Below are positions 19,116 through 23,168 of a stretch of 23,168 nt of DNA, one piece after another. Position 1 is the stretch's first letter. The number at the start of each line of letters is the position of its first letter. The stretch is from NCBI GenBank assembly GCA_026260175.1, contig JAKCWW010000821.1, positions 57,235-80,402 on the forward strand, read 5' to 3'. The notes below the pieces were generated by a model. It made no database searches and had not been told where the DNA came from. It saw nothing but the letters and a program-made list of their open reading frames with translations. The stretch comes from Reticulitermes lucifugus (lineage: Eukaryota; Arthropoda; Insecta; Blattodea; Rhinotermitidae). A program made the translations under genes and the position numbers.

Positions 19116-19974
19116 GTTGTTATGCAACTACAGTGGAACCCAGGATGTTACGAGTGGGTTTAATCATTCACTATAGGCCCAATATTACAGTTCTGAACTA
19201 GGACTACTAGTCTCCTCACCCTCTTTCATCAAGAAAAATTTGTCCATCACGTGAATCATGCCTTACGTGATAACTTATGGCATACGGTTCAGAGTACCCT
19301 GACGAGTTCACTAATGACCATTCGCTGCTAAGGTTAGTACGGCTCTTACGGCAACTGCGTTGCAAGCCTACACGAACTTGACCGCTGCCGCTCAGGTACA
19401 GTGTCTGCCTTAAGTTACGCATCCGTGCATCTTAGACTGCATTTTATATCCGGAGATTTTGGCATTACTTAAGAGGTTATTCTTAAAGTAATTCTCGCTT
19501 TTTAAGTGACTACTCGCCCTTGCGTTTAAAAAGTTGGAGCATCAGTTATTTCATATAAACACACATTGAAATTTGATAAGGAGAAAGGATAGTCACATGC
19601 AAGTACATGCAGCTGATAAACTTTTGCACGACTCTGTATTTGCCTCATACATGCGGTCGTAACAAGGTGAAGGCCGTTACTTTACGCGTACGCAACCCCC
19701 GCAAATTAAATGTGTATGTTGTTGCTAAGCAACGTCCCAGCGTTTTGACAGTGCTCATGAACTATAAACACTTACACCCAATTTATTTCATGCAAAAAGT
19801 TAACATTTTAACACACGTCGACAACGAGTACCTAATTATGTGGGAACGTTTCACTAAAGTAAAAGACCATAAGAGACAGTCTAATCTAAAATGCGAATTC
19901 TATATAGCCTAACCAGAAGTTCGAAAGCCATTATAAAACCTCGTGCACGGGTACTGCAGTGACGTCATACAAGC
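19116..19974. other. Unassigned stretch
   Basis: No recognised repeat. A 101-codon frame at 19607-19912 (plus) has no motif I recognise. Bases 19290-19420 are somewhat richer in G+C. Nothing else supported. Confidence 0.35.
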
Positions 19975-19975
19975 T

Positions 19976-20007
<32 letters not shown>
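19975..20007. repeat. (TA)n microsatellite
   Basis: About 13 TA units interrupted once by a G near the right end (gtatata). Confidence 0.95.
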
Positions 20008-20594
20008 CGGAGCCAGTCTCACATCTAGGTAAAAATACATTACTCTCTCGTAATTCGTTTTCAGAACACGGTTTACAAATTATTTACTATGCTAGCATGC
20101 AAGAGAATGCTCTGTAATTCAAATAGCTGCATGACTTGTAACTGTGTAGAGACAGTGACGTTTAATCGTGTCGCAAAGGAAACAAAAAGTGAACAACTCG
20201 GTAAGTCGAACTTGTGTTCAGAAGTAGTAATTGGAAGTTCTCTTATACAGAAATTTCTTAACTATGGATTTATTTGACAACTGACACATATATGAAGCAG
20301 TGATCTGAATCTCATGTACGGACAAAAATAGGGGCAGCAAAAATACATCGCGAGGGACAAGAAATCAATTCTCTTGCAGTGGCCCTTTATTAATTTCTAC
20401 TTTCTCATAGTTGGTACAAAGAAAACAGTCTGCTGTAATTATAAGCAAGCAAATAAATATGGGTCTTAAACAAAAGGCAAAGTTTTGAATACCTTCCAGG
20501 AACACGCTTTTTACTACTTGCTTTCCTATAGGCTTTACCTACAAAGTGCAGTGTATCTAATGTGCGTGGCAACACAACGAAAACACCAAAGACA
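20008..20594. other. Unassigned stretch
   Basis: No recognised gene or repeat. A 62-codon frame at 20089-20277 has no motif. Confidence 0.4.
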
Positions 20595-20833
20595 GTCAAG
20601 ATTACCGTCTTCTGGTTGACAGATACCAACGTTTCGGAAGAACGTGCTGCTTCCACCTTCACGGTAAAGCACATGATTCTTGTCTCTTCTACGTACCGGC
20701 CGTCTGTCTCCAGAGTACAGCATAACGACAGCAGCGGGCTGTTTTACTCTGCTACCCTGCAAATGGAGGCAGCACTTTCCTCCGAAATGTGTGTTCCTAT
20801 CTACTAAACGACATGGCGTCACATCTCAGAACT
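20595..20833. mobile_element. Foldback DNA element E6
   Basis: Left arm: 'gattaccgtcttctggttga', 'ataccaacgtttcggaagaa', 'cgtgctgcttccaccttcac'. Right arm complemented from 20833: 'ttctgagatgtgacgccatg' 'tcgtttagtagataggaaca' 'cacatttcggaggaaagtgc' 'tgcctccatttgcag'. The left arm lacks the 'gatgtgacgccatgtcg' piece, so the two arms are asymmetric by about 25 bases. The centre (20660-20760) contains 'ggtaaagcacatgattcttg', 'tacgtaccggccgtctgtct' and 'tgttttactctgctaccctg', with a shorter inner inverted match (ggtaaa / tttac-c). Several overlapping frames of 81-95 codons on both strands are by-products of the element. Confidence 0.75.
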
Positions 20834-21262
20834 CAGCACCGGGAAAGCCTGAAATTCCACATCAAAGAGCTTTGGATATCTTGTCCGAATTACTTGTTAA
20901 ATGTAGCGTGTTCAGTACGTGCCATAGCATGTAGCTACTTATGCAACAACATTTCAGCTACTACAGAATATTTATGCTGAAACACTCGGCTCACGTAGTG
21001 CTGTCTTTCGTAGAATTTTCTCTAACACCAACTGTCAGATGGCCACGTACGAGAAAGTAAAGGTGCTTTAAATGAGTACGTAGAGATAAAAGAACAAAGT
21101 GCAGTGTTCTTAAAAAATAACACGATACAGCTCAAGCTTTGACGCTGTGCCGTTCTAGTACAGCACGTGAGAACGTAACTTTACAATGACCTACATACAA
21201 CGCATAAAAGAGTGGTATTTTCTTCATTGCTGGGACTTTGAATTAAAAAATTCGATGCCAAT
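20834..21262. other. Unassigned stretch
   Basis: No gene or repeat seen between E6 and the compound microsatellite. Confidence 0.4.

Positions 21263-21337
<75 letters not shown>
21263..21337. repeat. Compound (AGC)n(AGT)n microsatellite
   Basis: About eleven AGC units change to about fourteen AGT units without interruption. One plus-strand frame would read runs of Ala then Val, and the minus strand Thr then Ala, but there is no flanking protein-like sequence. The junction suggests a single C-to-T change that was then spread by slippage (inference). Confidence 0.95.
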
Positions 21338-21370
21338 TGATGTATTGGTGCTTGTGCTCCTTTGTATTTG

Positions 21371-21420
21371 TGACTCCCTGAGGATAACGCCTCGGCGCCG
21401 AAACATGTAGGAGTTTTTAA
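21371..21420 (+). repeat. Short repeat R4, copy 2
   Basis: Reads 'actccctgaggataacgcct' 'cggcgccgaaacatgtagga' 'gttttt' and matches the complement of 15501-15550. An inner palindrome, gcctcggcgcc / ggcgccg, lies just before the conserved cgaaacatgtagga string. It starts 34 bases after the AGC/AGT microsatellite. Confidence 0.6.
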
Positions 21421-21751
21421 AACTTATGTACAATTTGTAACCCTATTATGTGCATTTGTTGGTACGTATGATTGATTGTAAGAATAATGCCCGCAATGAA
21501 TAATATCAAATGAGCCATGGGTCATTTAACGAGATCGTTTCAAATGCACATGTTAGTAGCTCGAGTGAGATAGGATGATGATCGTGGTCTATTTAAAGTG
21601 CTGTTCCGGTATTCTCCTCAAGAATATGAAAGCGAAAAGAAAATATCATTCTGGACAAGCGGTAGCAGAGCCGAGATAAAACCGGATATTTTCCGAATAC
21701 AAGTACACAGCAACGAGCAAGTTGGCATCAGCAGTAATGCTTCCCGGTGCC
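21421..21751. other. Unassigned stretch
   Basis: No recognised gene or repeat. The 82-codon frame at 21598-21846 runs into the family D SINE and is not considered real. Confidence 0.4.
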
Positions 21752-21914
21752 TGGTTCTAATCTTGGCCGCAACACCGACTATCCCGACTCAGGTGTTTCG
21801 CGACTATCCTCAGTCTCACCAGGCTAATACTGGAACAGCACCTTAACTCAGACCGCGACTCCTTCCTCACACATTCCTTCCGGTTAACTATTCACTATCA
21901 TCCGATCATTCGGC
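21752..21914 (+). repeat. tRNA-derived SINE, family D, copy 2
   Basis: A B-box-like 'tggttctaatcttggcc' is followed by 'aggtgtttcgcgactatcct', 'cagtctcaccaggctaatac', 'tggaacagcaccttaactca', 'gaccgcgactccttcc' and 'ttcactatcatccgatcatt' 'cgg'. The same order is seen at 8130-8300. A weak A box could lie near 21725-21745. Diverged from copy 1 by many substitutions, so both are old. Confidence 0.65.
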
Positions 21915-22092
21915 ATTATACGAGCATTACAATATGACCAACTGACAGCTCCGTTAAACTACAAATAAATCAAGTCACGCGAGTACCAAGTGTAACAAAC
22001 TGCAAATGACTAAAGCAAATATCTATTTACACTCACGTAACATGGCGACATAAATCTTTAAAATGTGTGGCCTTCAAATGCAATCCCTAAAG

Positions 22093-22268
22093 GTCAGGGG
22101 TGGACAAATTTTCCAAAAATCTAGGAGCCATCACAAAATTCCATCCGCCAGAAGGATAACATAAAGCAACTTCCACACTCAGGATCCACAAACACTAGGC
22201 ACCACCGTATAAAATTCAGTCGCCGGGAGACCTTGCGCCCGGGACTTGTGTACTCTTGCTTAAATTAT
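22093..22268 (+). repeat. Dispersed repeat R2, copy 3
   Basis: Begins 'gtcaggggtggacaaatttt' 'ccaaaaatctaggagccatc', continues with 'cgccagaaggataacataaa' 'gcaacttcca', 'gcaccaccgtataaaattca' 'gtcgccggg', and ends 'gcgcccgggacttgtgtact'. It follows 8521-8695 along its whole length and the complement of 3808-3927 over most of it. The three copies allow a consensus. Confidence 0.8.
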
Positions 22269-22930
22269 AAATAAATTAAACAAAATAAAATGCTCACCTA
22301 TGCCCAGTTTTCCACTGAAGTACCGACAAGGCTACTGAGTTGCTCAGTTACATATGCGGTAACATAATGAACCATTATCACCGTTCACTTGACTTATGGG
22401 CAAACACACTTCCACTTATCACAATGTTACACAGCACAACAAATTATGCACAGTTCTACAAAAACAAGGTAAATTCTGGATTTTATGAGGCCAAAAATAA
22501 AAGTACTTTAGAGTCCAGTATGTCCCAATCGAATGCACTGAAATAATAGTCACTTTCATTTTTTATTTCAGAGCAGCAGAACGGTGTCATACTACTTAGT
22601 ATCGGATCGAATTCAAGGGAAAAATTACAGAAGAGTCTGAAAGAAAATTTGCCAACCGACGTATCAATTTGACTGCACAGTAACAAAACAAACAGGTCTA
22701 GGGGCTTTACGTAAATCCCATATTTTACCGCCGACTTTCGACAAAGTTGAAAATAATATTATATCTGATTACACAGTAAATTCCGTATTATCAATATTCA
22801 TAAACACGTAAAGGAATTCTTACATGCCAAAGAGTCCATACGATTAACCACCAAGCCACAGAAGCATACATAAGTAAAATATAACACATTATATATTTCG
22901 GCATTAGACGGATGAAGGCGATGAACTTTG
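22269..22930. other. Unassigned stretch before the satellite
   Basis: AT-rich, with a short (aaat)-like zone at 22265-22290. No gene or repeat recognised. The sequence just before 22931 shows no clear further unit of the satellite. Confidence 0.4.
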
Positions 22931-23168
22931 CAGTCCCAGGGTTTGCTCTCTTACCGGTACCCACTGGATATGATTTGTTACAAGGCTGAATGTAAAGTGC
23001 ACATATCACAAAGCTTAATAACAGTCCCGTCGGTTTGCTCTCTTGCCGGTACCCAACAGATGGGAGATTTGTTACAAGGTTGGATGTAAAGTGCACACAT
23101 CACAAAGCTTAACAGTCCCGTCGGTTTGCTCTCTTGCCGGTACCCACTGGATAGGATTTGTTACAAGG
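22931..23168. repeat. 91-bp tandem repeat (satellite edge)
   Basis: Units begin with cagtccc at 22931, 23022 and 23113, exactly 91 bases apart each time. The third unit is cut by the window end after 56 bases. Conserved blocks are 'tttgctctcttgccggtacc', 'gatttgttacaagg', 'atgtaaagtgcacacatcac' and 'aaagctta'. Units 2 and 3 differ mainly by short indels around 23056-23066. The left-most unit is the most diverged, as expected at the edge of an array. No coding meaning: 91 is not a multiple of three, and the 101-codon minus-strand frame at 22791-23096 only partly covers it. Confidence 0.9.

Noticed and set aside
18904..19176. 90-codon frame
   Set aside because: Lies within the 50-bp minisatellite and changes frame relation from unit to unit.
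20562..20822. Overlapping frames of 81-95 codons on both strands
   Set aside because: Explained by inverted arms of foldback element E6.
21186..21410. Frame with poly-Ala then poly-Val
   Set aside because: Produced by the AGC/AGT microsatellite; flanks do not look like protein.
22931..23168. CRISPR-like array
   Set aside because: The repeat unit is continuous with no variable spacers, and the setting is eukaryotic; it is a satellite.

Overview
The window looks like a gene-free, repeat-rich stretch of a large animal genome, most probably an arthropod and, by inference, a polyneopteran insect of the cockroach/termite kind. No reading frame is longer than about 127 codons, none resembles a conserved host protein, and there are no bacterial features such as operons, Shine-Dalgarno sites or IS elements. 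Base composition is moderately AT-rich. What can be recognised is transposon debris: tRNA-headed SINEs, foldback DNA elements, a dead Tc1/mariner-type transposase, a hAT-like MITE, microsatellites, one minisatellite and one satellite. The host call rests on remembered resemblance of several repeats to ones common in such insects, not on a search.

Layout. 1-450: an old dispersed repeat (copy 1, about 64-220) and a minus-strand SINE of family A. 450-1140: mostly unrecognised, with a GC-rich patch at 541-720. 1147-1370: foldback element E1. 1661-1815: a family B SINE followed by a CA repeat. 2040-2990: broken Tc1/mariner-superfamily transposase. 3808-3927: first of three copies of a short repeat. 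3940-5935: nothing recognised. 5936-6182: a MITE with hAT-like ends and an 8-bp duplication. 6440-6930: two family A SINE pieces in opposite orientation. 7083-7468: E2. 7540-8300: a possible SINE head, copy 2 of the first dispersed repeat, then a family D SINE. 8521-8695: second copy of the 3808 repeat. 9391-9665: minus-strand family A SINE.

9670-11815 holds only a G-quadruplex motif. 11817-11950: half of a foldback element (E3). 12107-12146: SINE tail. 12540-12711 and 16321-16497: two copies of another dispersed repeat. 14569-14857: the most complete plus-strand family A SINE. 15501-15640: a short repeat beside a TA microsatellite. 15960-16045: another tRNA-like head. 17190-17395 and 17594-17683: E4 and E5. 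18773-19115: degenerate minisatellite of about 50 bp. 19975-20007: TA microsatellite. 20595-20833: E6. 21263-21420: compound AGC/AGT microsatellite with a short repeat. 21752-21914: second family D SINE. 22093-22268: third copy of the 3808 repeat. 22931-23168: a 91-bp tandem repeat that runs off the window.

No host genes act together here. The functional logic is that of parasites: SINE heads carry internal RNA polymerase III promoters and depend on a LINE elsewhere, while the foldback and hAT-like elements depend on transposases not present in the window. The only recognisable transposase is inactivated by frameshifts and stops. I found no convincing new biological system. The best candidates for follow-up are the foldback family (six loci), the 91-bp satellite edge, and the paired short repeats next to microsatellites.
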